Positions 53,335 through 61,911 of a stretch of 64,000 nt of DNA are shown here, piece after piece. Within the stretch, counting starts at the first letter, position 1. Each line of letters opens with the position of its first letter. Below the pieces are notes generated by a model. That model saw nothing but the letters and a program-made list of their open reading frames with translations. It did no database searches and had not been told where the DNA came from. The DNA comes from Tangfeifania diversioriginum (GTDB lineage: Bacteria; Bacteroidota; Bacteroidia; Bacteroidales; Prolixibacteraceae), in NCBI GenBank assembly GCA_945873105.1, contig CAMCBW010000034.1, positions 1 through 64,000 on the forward strand, given 5' to 3'. Position numbers and translations under genes: made by a program.

Positions 53335-54633
53335 TTACCAGCCTGTACTGTAGTCCATCCGGTAGATGCGTATGGCCGCACTCTTTCCTGTTTTGACAGA
53401 ATTGTAAATAATGGATCCGTTCAATTGTTTGAATGGTTTGGCAGTATTGGAGATCTTTGAGAGGATCAGTTCGTTCGGGATGGTTACCCTAAGATCGTGC
53501 TGACCCTTGGCACTGAAGGTATCTGTCACCGGCAGATCCAGCAGGATTCCAGCCTCTTTCCATTCAAGTTTTAAATTTGTAACGGCACATGGGCTGTCGA
53601 ATTTTGATTTGATGGGAATAACCACTACGGCATTGGTGACTTTGTCGCCGTTCACCTCACCGCCCATGATCCGTATGTTACCGCTGATCATCAGTTCTGC
53701 TTTGGTCTCAGCAATGTCAAAATAGAACATCTTCTCGGGCCGGTTGTTACCCACGGTATAAGATACCTTGACATTGTTCCCTGGTTCATCGTAGCATTCA
53801 TCGAAGCGGTAGGAGATTTCACATACCTCCACGCCAAGTTTGCGATCTTCAATTTTGGCACATGGTGAGTTGATTACGGGAACTTTGGCTGTTCTTACCA
53901 CCTTGTCCCCAATTTTTAGGCTGAACCTTACCTTCCCGAGTTCGCTTCCGGCATCAGCCAGGTAGGTGGAGGCCAACAGTGCCTTGCATCTTTCGATCCC
54001 CACCTGGCATTTGCTTTTGCGTTCGTCGATAAAGATCTGTTCCAATTTGGAAAGCTGGCTCTGGCATTGTATCAGCTCTTCCAGGGTGGTGTAGCTGTCC
54101 AGCAATCCCAGTGCCTTGTTCATCTCATCGGTGAGCAACTGGTCTTTCATTTTGAAATCCTGTACCAGGTCATCCAGGTCAAACTGACTGAAAGGATATT
54201 TGACAAAATATTGGTACTTCTGCGCCTTGGCCTTTTTATCGACCAGTTTTTCCCAATAGAAAGCCACCACATTGGATGCCGAGACCCCTTGCAGGTAGTC
54301 GCGTTTTCCCGATTGGGTGGTAATGACATTGGAGAAACTCTGGTAGAGCTGGTTTAGTTTGTCGGCGGTGATTTCGGTAGTTTTGGAGACAGAGGTGGAG
54401 GAGATGTGATCGGCCACAGCCGTGGTGATCTGGGCCTTTACATTCACCATGGCATTCTCCTTGGCATCTTCAATGGCGATTCCATTGCCGATCCCAACGA
54501 TGAACCCTTTCTCCATACTCATGGTCCAGTCGGGCTTTTTCCCACTCTTCTCCTGGACGGTGTACTGTGCGATCAGCAACAAAGGAGAGATCATTGCGAT
54601 CAGCATGAGCATCATTTGCTTTCTCATGGTCAT
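53335..54633 (-). CDS. LPP20-domain exported protein, 432 aa
   Basis: 432 residues; MTMRKQMMLMLIAMISPLLLIAQ is a signal peptide, without a lipobox. KPDWTMSMEKGFIVGIGNGIAIEDAKENAMVNVKAQIT is a clear LPP20 signature (PDW, VGIG, A-rich helix). A helical middle part with three Cys (IQCQSQL, RKSKCQVGIERCKAL) is followed by a beta-rich C-terminal half of unknown type (VRFSLKIGDKVVR, AVVVIPIKSKFDSP). It starts 2 bp after the gene upstream, indicating tight coupling. Function unknown. Confidence 0.8.
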   Translation of the reverse strand: MTMRKQMMLMLIAMISPLLLIAQYTVQEKSGKKPDWTMSMEKGFIVGIGNGIAIEDAKENAMVNVKAQITTAVADHISSTSVSKTTEITADKLNQLYQSFSNVITTQSGKRDYLQGVSASNVVAFYWEKLVDKKAKAQKYQYFVKYPFSQFDLDDLVQDFKMKDQLLTDEMNKALGLLDSYTTLEELIQCQSQLSKLEQIFIDERKSKCQVGIERCKALLASTYLADAGSELGKVRFSLKIGDKVVRTAKVPVINSPCAKIEDRKLGVEVCEISYRFDECYDEPGNNVKVSYTVGNNRPEKMFYFDIAETKAELMISGNIRIMGGEVNGDKVTNAVVVIPIKSKFDSPCAVTNLKLEWKEAGILLDLPVTDTFSAKGQHDLRVTIPNELILSKISNTAKPFKQLNGSIIYNSVKTGKSAAIRIYRMDYSTGW

Positions 54634-54635
54634 TT

Positions 54636-55706
54636 TTATTTGGTGATCGGCAGATTTCTGAATTTGAAGAAGTTGTCGTTGATGTAGAAGCGGAGGTATT
54701 TGATCTCGTTGATTTTTGGAAATTCACAGATCACCTCAGTATTTACTTCCGGTAAAATGGTTACATCCAAGTAGTTGTTACTCTCCCTGGAGCCAATCTT
54801 CATGGTCGTGATCCTTTTTTCATCCCCGTTGTTGTCGATCAGCATGGTTTCATACAATCGGTACATCTTTTGAATGTAATCCTCCGGATTCTTGTTGATC
54901 AGTTCAAAATAGACAAAGATTTTGTCGCCGATTCTCTTGGCAATTTTGAATTTAAGGAAGATCTTGTTGCCCAGGTCAATTGTCTGACCCTCAGTGTATT
55001 CTGGTTCCTTCTCTATTTTGGTCTTCTCTTCAACGGTGGTGACCAGCGGCATTTTCCGTCCAATCTCGCTGGCGGCTTCGTTGCATTTGTCGAAACACTC
55101 CTTGCAGACCGGTGGTACAGAGTTCAGGATTCCCAGCGCCCCTCTCCAGTTGTACTGGTCGGCGAGGCTTTTCGCCCTGGAGATGGCCAGGTCGCAATGG
55201 GAATTGAAATACTCCACGATGGCCTCTTTCCCCTTTTCAACCATGGCCTTGTATTTCCCATTCCTGGCATTGAGTTGCTGGAAGGCATTGTTGTACGCTG
55301 CTTGTTCGGTCTTCCCGGCACCTTTCAGGGTTTGTGAGGCCGATGCATAGACATTGCCGGTATAGCGGTCTGCAATGTTGAAGACCACCTCCATGTTGTA
55401 GGTGAAAACCGGGGGTGTCGTTGGGGCGACATCGCTGGTAAGCACCATCAGTTGTGGGAAGATCACGAAGAGAGAGCCATTGTCGAGGGCGCTCATCCCG
55501 TTCAGGGATATGATCTGTCTCATCTTGCCCAGGAGCATCTCCTGGGTTCCAGCCGGGAGCTTTTTCAACTCCTCCGGGATGGTTGGGGCTATGGCAATGC
55601 GGGCGAAGTCATCACTTTGGCCAGCACTGTTTTGGGCAGTTACCCGTTGGGCCCCCAAAGAGAGGAGTAGCATCAATGCTGCCAGAATCAATCTATTTTT
55701 TTTCAT
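54636..55706 (-). CDS. Exported protein of unknown function, 356 aa
   Basis: 356 residues with signal peptide MKKNRLILAALMLLLSLGAQRVTA. The N-terminal half (FARIAIAPTIPEELKKLPAG, FNIADRYTGNVYASASQTLKGAGKTEQAAYNNAF) resembles the alpha/beta layout of LPP20/CsgG-like proteins, with a helix that counts repeated Ala. A Cys-rich segment (VPPVCKECFDKCNEAA) follows. The C-terminal part is a beta-sandwich (GNKIFLKFKIAKRIGDKIFVYFELINK). It lies 18 bp after the DUF6175-like gene and 2 bp before the 432-aa gene. Confidence 0.7.
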   Translation of the reverse strand: MKKNRLILAALMLLLSLGAQRVTAQNSAGQSDDFARIAIAPTIPEELKKLPAGTQEMLLGKMRQIISLNGMSALDNGSLFVIFPQLMVLTSDVAPTTPPVFTYNMEVVFNIADRYTGNVYASASQTLKGAGKTEQAAYNNAFQQLNARNGKYKAMVEKGKEAIVEYFNSHCDLAISRAKSLADQYNWRGALGILNSVPPVCKECFDKCNEAASEIGRKMPLVTTVEEKTKIEKEPEYTEGQTIDLGNKIFLKFKIAKRIGDKIFVYFELINKNPEDYIQKMYRLYETMLIDNNGDEKRITTMKIGSRESNNYLDVTILPEVNTEVICEFPKINEIKYLRFYINDNFFKFRNLPITK

Positions 55707-55724
55707 TTTTTCTCTGCTTATGAG

Positions 55725-56690
55725 TTATTTTTCTCCGATAATCAGCCAGGCTTCCCCCAGTCCGCGCTGGTAGATTTTGCACTGCAGGTTAAATGGTGCA
55801 CCAGCCAGGTATTTTTGCAGGTTGGAGATGTACCTTCTTGTATCCATCGCAACCTCGCGATTGTTAAGTGTAAACATCATGGGAATACGTACCTGTTCGA
55901 ACCGCAACATGGTCGCGGTTGCATCGATGGTGGAAAACCTCCCGTTGACGGTGTTTTCGGAGAGCCAGTTTTCGATGTGAAAATCCAATTGGTCGTTGGT
56001 GCCATTTACATCAAATTCCTGTTCCAGATCCACTCCAGCATTGTCCCACACGCGAACCACCAGCGCCACTTCACGGCCGTTGGTAAACATGTCGTTGAAG
56101 AAATTTTGAAGCTGTCCGTTGAAAGCATCCATGTGGCTCAGCACTGCCTCCTCAATTAAAAGGTCGGGAGAGGCGGCTGAAGAGGGTTTTCCCGTCCCGG
56201 CGGCTGCGGCTACCTGTTTGTTGGTGTAGGCATCAAGTCCCCTCAGGTTAAAGGTGATGTAATTGTTGGGTCCCTGCCGTTTCACATTGAAATCGATGTC
56301 CATGATGATGTCGGCTTTGGCCGTTCGTTTCAGTACATCGATGGGTGTCTCTGCCACCGATGCTCCACCTTTCGAGGTCAGCATGGCCAGTTCGGCACTC
56401 TGGGTATCGATGCTTTTAAGGGTCTGCTCCAGGTCTTTGAGCGGAAACCCACGGTCGGCCATGATGGCCCCCATTTTGGTGATCACCATCCGGATCTCCT
56501 CATTGCTTTGCATGCACATTTTGTAATCCGGCAATACTTGATCCTTGCCATTGGCATTGACGGTCATGGTATAGCCATGTGAGACACAAAATACATCGCT
56601 GGGAACAACCATGATCACAGGTTTTTTTGCCTGGGCAAAAAGAAGTGTAGAGAGGAGTCCCATGAAAAGTGTCAGTAAGATTTTTTTCAT
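55725..56690 (-). CDS. DUF6175-like exported protein
   Basis: About 321 residues from the ATG at 56690 (MKKILLTLFMGLLSTLLFAQ); the frame is open to 56834, but the extra part has no signal character. KKPVIMVVPSDVFCVSHGYT, DYKMCMQSNEEIRMVITKMGAIMADRGFPLKDLEQTLKSI and DVLKRTAKADIIMDIDFNVKR match what I remember of the DUF6175 family in Bacteroidota, an alpha/beta fold with a nucleotide-binding-like look but no known ligand. A C-terminal beta/alpha part ends in GLGEAWLIIGEK. The assignment rests on recall and should be checked by search. Confidence 0.7.
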   Translation of the reverse strand: MKKILLTLFMGLLSTLLFAQAKKPVIMVVPSDVFCVSHGYTMTVNANGKDQVLPDYKMCMQSNEEIRMVITKMGAIMADRGFPLKDLEQTLKSIDTQSAELAMLTSKGGASVAETPIDVLKRTAKADIIMDIDFNVKRQGPNNYITFNLRGLDAYTNKQVAAAAGTGKPSSAASPDLLIEEAVLSHMDAFNGQLQNFFNDMFTNGREVALVVRVWDNAGVDLEQEFDVNGTNDQLDFHIENWLSENTVNGRFSTIDATATMLRFEQVRIPMMFTLNNREVAMDTRRYISNLQKYLAGAPFNLQCKIYQRGLGEAWLIIGEK

Positions 56691-56733
56691 ATCTGCCTTG
56701 TTAAATGTTTGGAAAATCAATTTTTTTGAAAAA

Positions 56734-57243
56734 TCAGAATCCGGCATCCAGCCTTTTGACAATCTCTTTGTCTTGTAAGTATTTGCGCAATTCGTTGAAG
56801 TTGATGGATGCACTGACGGCAACCTTGTATCCATGGCTCATTTTGATGTTGTCTTTCCCTCCCGGGGTTCCGTCAGTGGTAAGGTTGACGAAGCTGAGGT
56901 ACATTCCGCCATCCTTGAAAAATTCGTCAAAGAAGGGCTGGTTTTTTTCATAACCATCCACCGGCAGGAGGGAAGGGGTAGGAGCAGCACCATTCCCGGC
57001 AGGGACTCCCCTGAAAATAACCGCTGCGACAGCGGTCCGTTTGGCATCGTAAATGGCGTTGTCGACTTTCTTGCCATAACCCCAGACTTTTACAAGCTTG
57101 GTGCCATCATGTCCTACACCCAGGCAGGCTATTTCGTAATTGTACTGACTGTCGTACATGGCTTTGCGCTCCTTGCGGGTTTGTCCCAGCAGGGTGGTTA
57201 CTGTCAAAGCCAATATTACCAATGTAAAGATGCTTTTTCTCAT
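56734..57243 (-). CDS. Exported protein of unknown function, 169 aa
   Basis: 169 residues with signal peptide MRKSIFTLVILALTVTTLLG. KVWGYGKKVDNAIYDAKRTAVAAVIFRGVP looks like the conserved Gly-x-Ala helix of LPP20/FlgT-like domains, and SHGYKVAVSASINFNELRKYL like a closing strand and helix. No other motif. It lies 20 bp after the barrel-fusion gene in the same operon. Confidence 0.7.
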   Translation of the reverse strand: MRKSIFTLVILALTVTTLLGQTRKERKAMYDSQYNYEIACLGVGHDGTKLVKVWGYGKKVDNAIYDAKRTAVAAVIFRGVPAGNGAAPTPSLLPVDGYEKNQPFFDEFFKDGGMYLSFVNLTTDGTPGGKDNIKMSHGYKVAVSASINFNELRKYLQDKEIVKRLDAGF

Positions 57244-57263
57244 AATAGTATGATGGTTGATAA

Positions 57264-58907
57264 TTAGAACTCGATACGAACACCAAACATGAAAGAGCCT
57301 CCGGAACGGCCGGTAAATTGCTCATCCCAGGATGAAAAGACGGTTCCTTTTGTCCCGTTTTGTTCCTCTACCTCGATGTCTCCCATGGGCGCATAGAAAT
57401 TGGCCTGACCAACCAGGTAGACATTGTGGGTGATATTGATTCCAAGCATGGCACCTGCCTTGACAAATCCGGATTCAATGGATTTGTAGTAATCGTCTTT
57501 TGTACTTTCAAACCCATATTGAACATAGGGGGTCAATTCAACGATCCTTCCCACGCGCAGGCCTTTTCCCAAACCAATGGACCAACGGAAGAAATTGTAA
57601 TCGTAGCTGTCAATGTTCCAAACTGTTGAAAACTCACCTGAACTAAATCCAAGGTCACCCATCAGATAGAGTCCCGTCACCTTGGTGATCTGCCCTGTTC
57701 GGAGCATAAAGTTCAGGGCCGTACCGCCCATGCCACCGGCTTCATAGCCTACCAGTGCAGATATTCCGAAATCCAGTTTTTGCTGCAGGATCATTCCTTC
57801 CCGGATGGTTCCGCCGTAGGTTTGGTAGAAGGTGCTGGTCGGACTGGCTCCGGTAGCCACAGTACGGTTGTCAACAATCTTGCTGGTGGTCCTGACCACG
57901 GCTTTCCTGTTGGGGGTCACTGTTCCTTTCGATTCATCAAACTCGTACTGGTAGACAAAAAATTGCTGGTCGCACTTCAACCCCTCTTTTTTACCCACCT
58001 TGGCACGTACCGGATGGACCTTGTCTACCTTAACTTTTACCCTGAAATCCTCGATGGTTTTATCCACCAGGAAGGTGGTATTTTCATACATATCGTTGAC
58101 CATCTCTTCCATCAACTGATCCAGTGATTTGGGCTTTTTGTTGTCGGTCAGTGTTTCGCTGGCTGAAGCAGCAAGGAATGATTTGGTATAAACGTCATGG
58201 AATTGGAAGGTGAGGGTATCGAATGCTGCCACTTTGGACTGCTTTACCGCTGCATCATCATCTTCGTAAGGCCACACATTGTAGAAATTTGCCACCACTT
58301 CGGGGCCAAATCCCAACTTGTAAAAGAAAAAGTCATACTGGCTCTCCCATGAACGAGTCTTTCCATCATCTTTGGATTTCACATCGTTGGGCACCAGAAT
58401 CAATACATAGGTCTTGTTGACAAGGTTCTGTCCTGCATCTTTAAGAAATGCATCACCCCGCTTGGCTGCTACGGAGGTGAGAACATCCTGGTCCGTGGCA
58501 TTGTACAAACCACATTGGTGTACATAATCCAGGTTCATCATGCCGTTGTCCTGCCTGTTGAACCACTTGGCGACCATTTGTCTTCCAACTCCATCTTTTG
58601 TAAGCTTCTCCCGGATGTAATTTCTCTTCCTGTCGAAGGTCAACATCTTAAAATCATCCCCCAACGGTAGAACGAGGCTCTTGAGGTTGTGGTTAAAATA
58701 TTTCTCGGAGAATTTAATTTTTGGAGCAGTATTTGCCGGGGCATTGTTCACGCCGGATTGCTCCCCCATGAAAAAGGTAACAGAGAGCCTGGAATAGGTT
58801 TCAGCTACTTTCTCTTTTACCGGTTTGGCGGCTTGTTGGGCATTGGTTTCGAGGATAAAACCAAATGTTACCATGATAATGGCAAGAAACATCAATAGAT
58901 TTCTCAT
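57264..58907 (-). CDS. Exported protein with C-terminal outer-membrane barrel, 547 aa
   Basis: 547 residues, signal peptide MRNLLMFLAIIMVTFGFILETNA. The N-terminal two thirds are soluble and resemble a FlgT-like part (LKCDQQFFVYQYEFDESKGT, AVVRTTSKIVDNR). From about residue 370, a barrel begins (LDFGISALVGYEAGG, FFRWSIGLGKGLRVG) and closes with the aromatic tail GSFMFGVRIEF. It is the first gene of the seven-gene cluster and the likely outer-membrane anchor for the others. Confidence 0.75.
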   Translation of the reverse strand: MRNLLMFLAIIMVTFGFILETNAQQAAKPVKEKVAETYSRLSVTFFMGEQSGVNNAPANTAPKIKFSEKYFNHNLKSLVLPLGDDFKMLTFDRKRNYIREKLTKDGVGRQMVAKWFNRQDNGMMNLDYVHQCGLYNATDQDVLTSVAAKRGDAFLKDAGQNLVNKTYVLILVPNDVKSKDDGKTRSWESQYDFFFYKLGFGPEVVANFYNVWPYEDDDAAVKQSKVAAFDTLTFQFHDVYTKSFLAASASETLTDNKKPKSLDQLMEEMVNDMYENTTFLVDKTIEDFRVKVKVDKVHPVRAKVGKKEGLKCDQQFFVYQYEFDESKGTVTPNRKAVVRTTSKIVDNRTVATGASPTSTFYQTYGGTIREGMILQQKLDFGISALVGYEAGGMGGTALNFMLRTGQITKVTGLYLMGDLGFSSGEFSTVWNIDSYDYNFFRWSIGLGKGLRVGRIVELTPYVQYGFESTKDDYYKSIESGFVKAGAMLGINITHNVYLVGQANFYAPMGDIEVEEQNGTKGTVFSSWDEQFTGRSGGSFMFGVRIEF

Positions 58908-59105
58908 GTGAAAAAATTTAGTTAATTATCTGGTATAAATTGAATTATCAGAACAACCTGAACCGACTTTTTCTTGGCGGCAGTACATTATTTCTCACAA
59001 GCAGAGTCCCATGGAAGGGACATGGTGGAGCTGACAGGGAATAGACCTGTAATGATCAAGCCCTATTTCCTGAAAATAAAGTAACCAAATAAATATCAGG
59101 GGAGG

Positions 59106-59130
59106 AATAGCCCATTGGGGCTATTTTTTA
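59106..59130. terminator. Hairpin downstream of porW/sprE
   Basis: AATAGCCC/GGGCTATT (59106-59113 and 59118-59125) with a 4-base loop, followed on the plus strand by TTTTTA. It is 25 bp past the porW/sprE stop on the minus strand. Confidence 0.55.
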
Positions 59131-59154
59131 CGAAGCAGGAGGGTTAGAAATCCT

Positions 59155-61860
59155 TTAGGGTTTTGGGGAGGAGTTTTTGCTGTAATTCATCACAAAGAAG
59201 TTCAAGTATTCAATAAGATCTTGATCTTCAATTAATTTGCGAAAGTTTGGAGAGGATGCTACAAAGTGATGGTAGTCGATATTTTTGAGACTTTGGAAGA
59301 CCGCCTTTTGTCGGAGGATATTCCCAAAATAGCCTAATCCTTCCTCCTTTGTGGGCAAGCTTCTCACGACCACCAGTTTTGTTTGCTCATTCAGTCTAAC
59401 CTCTTCAATCTCGAAATCAAACGAGGTGTAGTAGTCGATGTTGAAATTTGCGATGTCAAAAATGAGCCGGTTTACATCCACTTTGGCGTTTCCCGGGAAG
59501 GAGATGACAAAATAGTGGAAGAGATCCTCATCGTAGGAATATTTTCCTCCGAATGGATCATTTTTTTGAAGAGACGGTTGATTTTTAGTTTGGCTCATGG
59601 CCGCCGAATCCAGGCGGGCAATATTCTTTTCGAGTTCGGCCAGCGAATTTTGCAAGATCAGTTCACGGATCTTTGCAACAGTAGGTACGGCTGGCGAATT
59701 TGGGAAGTCGGTAAGATAGTTGTCAAGCATTTTTGAAAACTCCTCCTTCGGAGCGTTCTTTCCCCGGGCAATCAATTCCATGTATTTTACCTGTGGGAGC
59801 AAAAGACTATCTGGCTGGAGGGTCATCACCTCGGATGCCAGCCTGCCTGCACCCAGGTAATCGCCCTCCTGGTAGCGTGTGACAGCCTCGCTGTATTTGC
59901 GTTCAATCAGTTGGCGCCTTACCTCCAGCTCCTTGAAGAAGTTTGGATTCACGAGAAACCTGGCATAGTTGGATTCGGGGTACTTCCCGGTGATCCGTTC
60001 CTTGTAAAGGGCCGTTTCGTGGTTCATTTTATAGAGTTCGATCCAGGTTGGCAGTTCATAGATGCTGCCGGGATACCTTTTGTTCAATTCATCAAAAGCC
60101 TTGATGGCAAGGGGTTCATTTTTTAGAATGTTCAAATAGATCCGGCCGGTGGCAAACAGCGCCGATTTGATTCGGTCGTGGGAGGCTCTCATCAGCGAAT
60201 CGGTCAGTGGCAGATCGTGAAGGTAGTACTCAACAGTTTTAGGATCTGACGTTTTTGACTGTTGGGAATCCTTCTGCTGTAGATCGTTCATGTTATCCCC
60301 CAGCTCCTGGTCCATTTGGTTCAGCGAAATTTTGTTCTTTCGTCTCCAGTTGTCCTCCAGTTTCCGTTTGCCCCAGATCTGCTGGAATTCTGTTTTCCCG
60401 AGTCCGGCAGTCACCGGGTTGTAGAAATACCACAGGCTGTTGTTGGTCTGATTTCCCATACCCGGACGGTATTGCTGTCCCCTGAAATAGTTGGCGCTGT
60501 TTTGTTGCAGTTGCTCCTCTTTCAGCCGTTGGTTCTCCTCTTCGGTTATCTTGGCAATGAACTTGTTGATGTAGCCCAGTCTTTCCGTCTCTGACATCAG
60601 GGCAATCCGCTGCAGACTGTCTTCTTTTTCAATCTGGTTAAGGTTCCTGACCAGTACCGACAGTCCATTGGTTTTTGCAAATATCTCTTCGTATCCGGGA
60701 TAGTTGTTGTCGATGACAGCCAGCGTACTGTCGTAATAGCAGGAGGCAAGACGGTAGTTCCCATCTTCAAAGAAGAGGCGTGCGGCGGTAAGGCCTGAAA
60801 GTGCCCGTTGGTTGTTGTTGTCGAGGCTGTGAGTGACGGAGGTGGTAAAATCCCTGATGGCTTCCAGCCTGTTGCCGGATTTTAATTCGATCTCCCCCCT
60901 GGCGTAATAAATCCGGTCGAGATAGGGCATGTTGCTGGCGCTTTTGATCATTTTCGACAGTGCCTGCATGACCACTTCTGAATTCATGTCAGAAAATTCG
61001 AGCAGTGAGATTTTTGCTTCAAAGGCCATCCTGGAAGAGGGTTTTGACTTTACAACCCTGTTGAATGCCTCCACCGCCAGTTCGTTGGTACCCTGTCTGA
61101 GGTAAAGTTGTGCCAGGATGAAGTTGTATCTTCCCTTCTCCTTCCGGGTAAGATCGAGTTTCAATGCCTGGTTCAGCTGGAAGATCGCCTCTTTCCACTC
61201 GCCGGTTTTCATGTAGTAGTCTGCCTTGATCACAGCAAGATCTTTCTTGATCTGCTCGGGCAAACTGCCGTCCCGCTCCAGCAATTTCAAGATCTGGATG
61301 GCTTTTTCGTATTCGCCTGTCTCAATGTAGCACTTCGATAACCACAGAAATGCAGGATTCTTCGTGGGTTGATCAGAAAAGTTGTGCAGTACAAAGTTGA
61401 AGCTTTCCTGTGCATTGTGAAAATCCCTGAGGTAGTAGTGTGCCTTCCCCATCAGCAGGTAGGCATCGTCGACCCATTTGTTGTATTCACTCTTGTAGGC
61501 AAAGGCCACATAGGCCTCGGATTTGTTGGTCTTTCTTTTCGGACTCTTGGTAATGGAGTGATTTTCAATGAGCTTGAGACACTTCTGAACGGCATATTCC
61601 ATCTGGGCAACCACCATCTGGGAGGCAATAGGATTGGCCTCCGGAAAGAGCGGCAGTAGTCGGGTATAGTCCTCCACCATCTGATCCTCTATCCTTGCCA
61701 AACCCTCCTTGACACTCTCCTTTGCATTGAAATAGACGTTGTACTGCGCGTTTAATTCATGGTAAAATCTATTGATAGCTGTGTTCTTCTGTGTGGAACA
61801 ACCAACAGTCAACGACAGGACAAACAGGCACAGAAACTGCAATAAGCCGGGCTTTTTCAA
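59155..61860 (-). CDS. sprE: Type IX secretion lipoprotein PorW/SprE
   Basis: About 901 residues. No ATG is near the start; a TTG at 61860 gives MKKPGLLQFLCLFVLSLTVGC, a lipoprotein signal with lipobox LTVGC (TTG 61887 is the alternative). The mature protein opens with STQKNTAINRFYHELNAQYNVYFNAKE, characteristic of PorW/SprE, and continues as tetratricopeptide-like repeats (NKWVDDAYLLMGKAHYYLRDFHNAQESFNFV and AFLWLSKCYIETGEYEKAIQILKLL). PorW/SprE is needed for type IX secretion and links the GldK/N ring to the translocon. The core T9SS genes are 35 kb away in this window. Confidence 0.9.
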   Translation of the reverse strand: MKKPGLLQFLCLFVLSLTVGCSTQKNTAINRFYHELNAQYNVYFNAKESVKEGLARIEDQMVEDYTRLLPLFPEANPIASQMVVAQMEYAVQKCLKLIENHSITKSPKRKTNKSEAYVAFAYKSEYNKWVDDAYLLMGKAHYYLRDFHNAQESFNFVLHNFSDQPTKNPAFLWLSKCYIETGEYEKAIQILKLLERDGSLPEQIKKDLAVIKADYYMKTGEWKEAIFQLNQALKLDLTRKEKGRYNFILAQLYLRQGTNELAVEAFNRVVKSKPSSRMAFEAKISLLEFSDMNSEVVMQALSKMIKSASNMPYLDRIYYARGEIELKSGNRLEAIRDFTTSVTHSLDNNNQRALSGLTAARLFFEDGNYRLASCYYDSTLAVIDNNYPGYEEIFAKTNGLSVLVRNLNQIEKEDSLQRIALMSETERLGYINKFIAKITEEENQRLKEEQLQQNSANYFRGQQYRPGMGNQTNNSLWYFYNPVTAGLGKTEFQQIWGKRKLEDNWRRKNKISLNQMDQELGDNMNDLQQKDSQQSKTSDPKTVEYYLHDLPLTDSLMRASHDRIKSALFATGRIYLNILKNEPLAIKAFDELNKRYPGSIYELPTWIELYKMNHETALYKERITGKYPESNYARFLVNPNFFKELEVRRQLIERKYSEAVTRYQEGDYLGAGRLASEVMTLQPDSLLLPQVKYMELIARGKNAPKEEFSKMLDNYLTDFPNSPAVPTVAKIRELILQNSLAELEKNIARLDSAAMSQTKNQPSLQKNDPFGGKYSYDEDLFHYFVISFPGNAKVDVNRLIFDIANFNIDYYTSFDFEIEEVRLNEQTKLVVVRSLPTKEEGLGYFGNILRQKAVFQSLKNIDYHHFVASSPNFRKLIEDQDLIEYLNFFVMNYSKNSSPKP

Positions 61861-61911
61861 GCGAATTTGGATAAATGAGTCACACAAATTAACTCAAAAT
61901 TGCTGAAAAAA

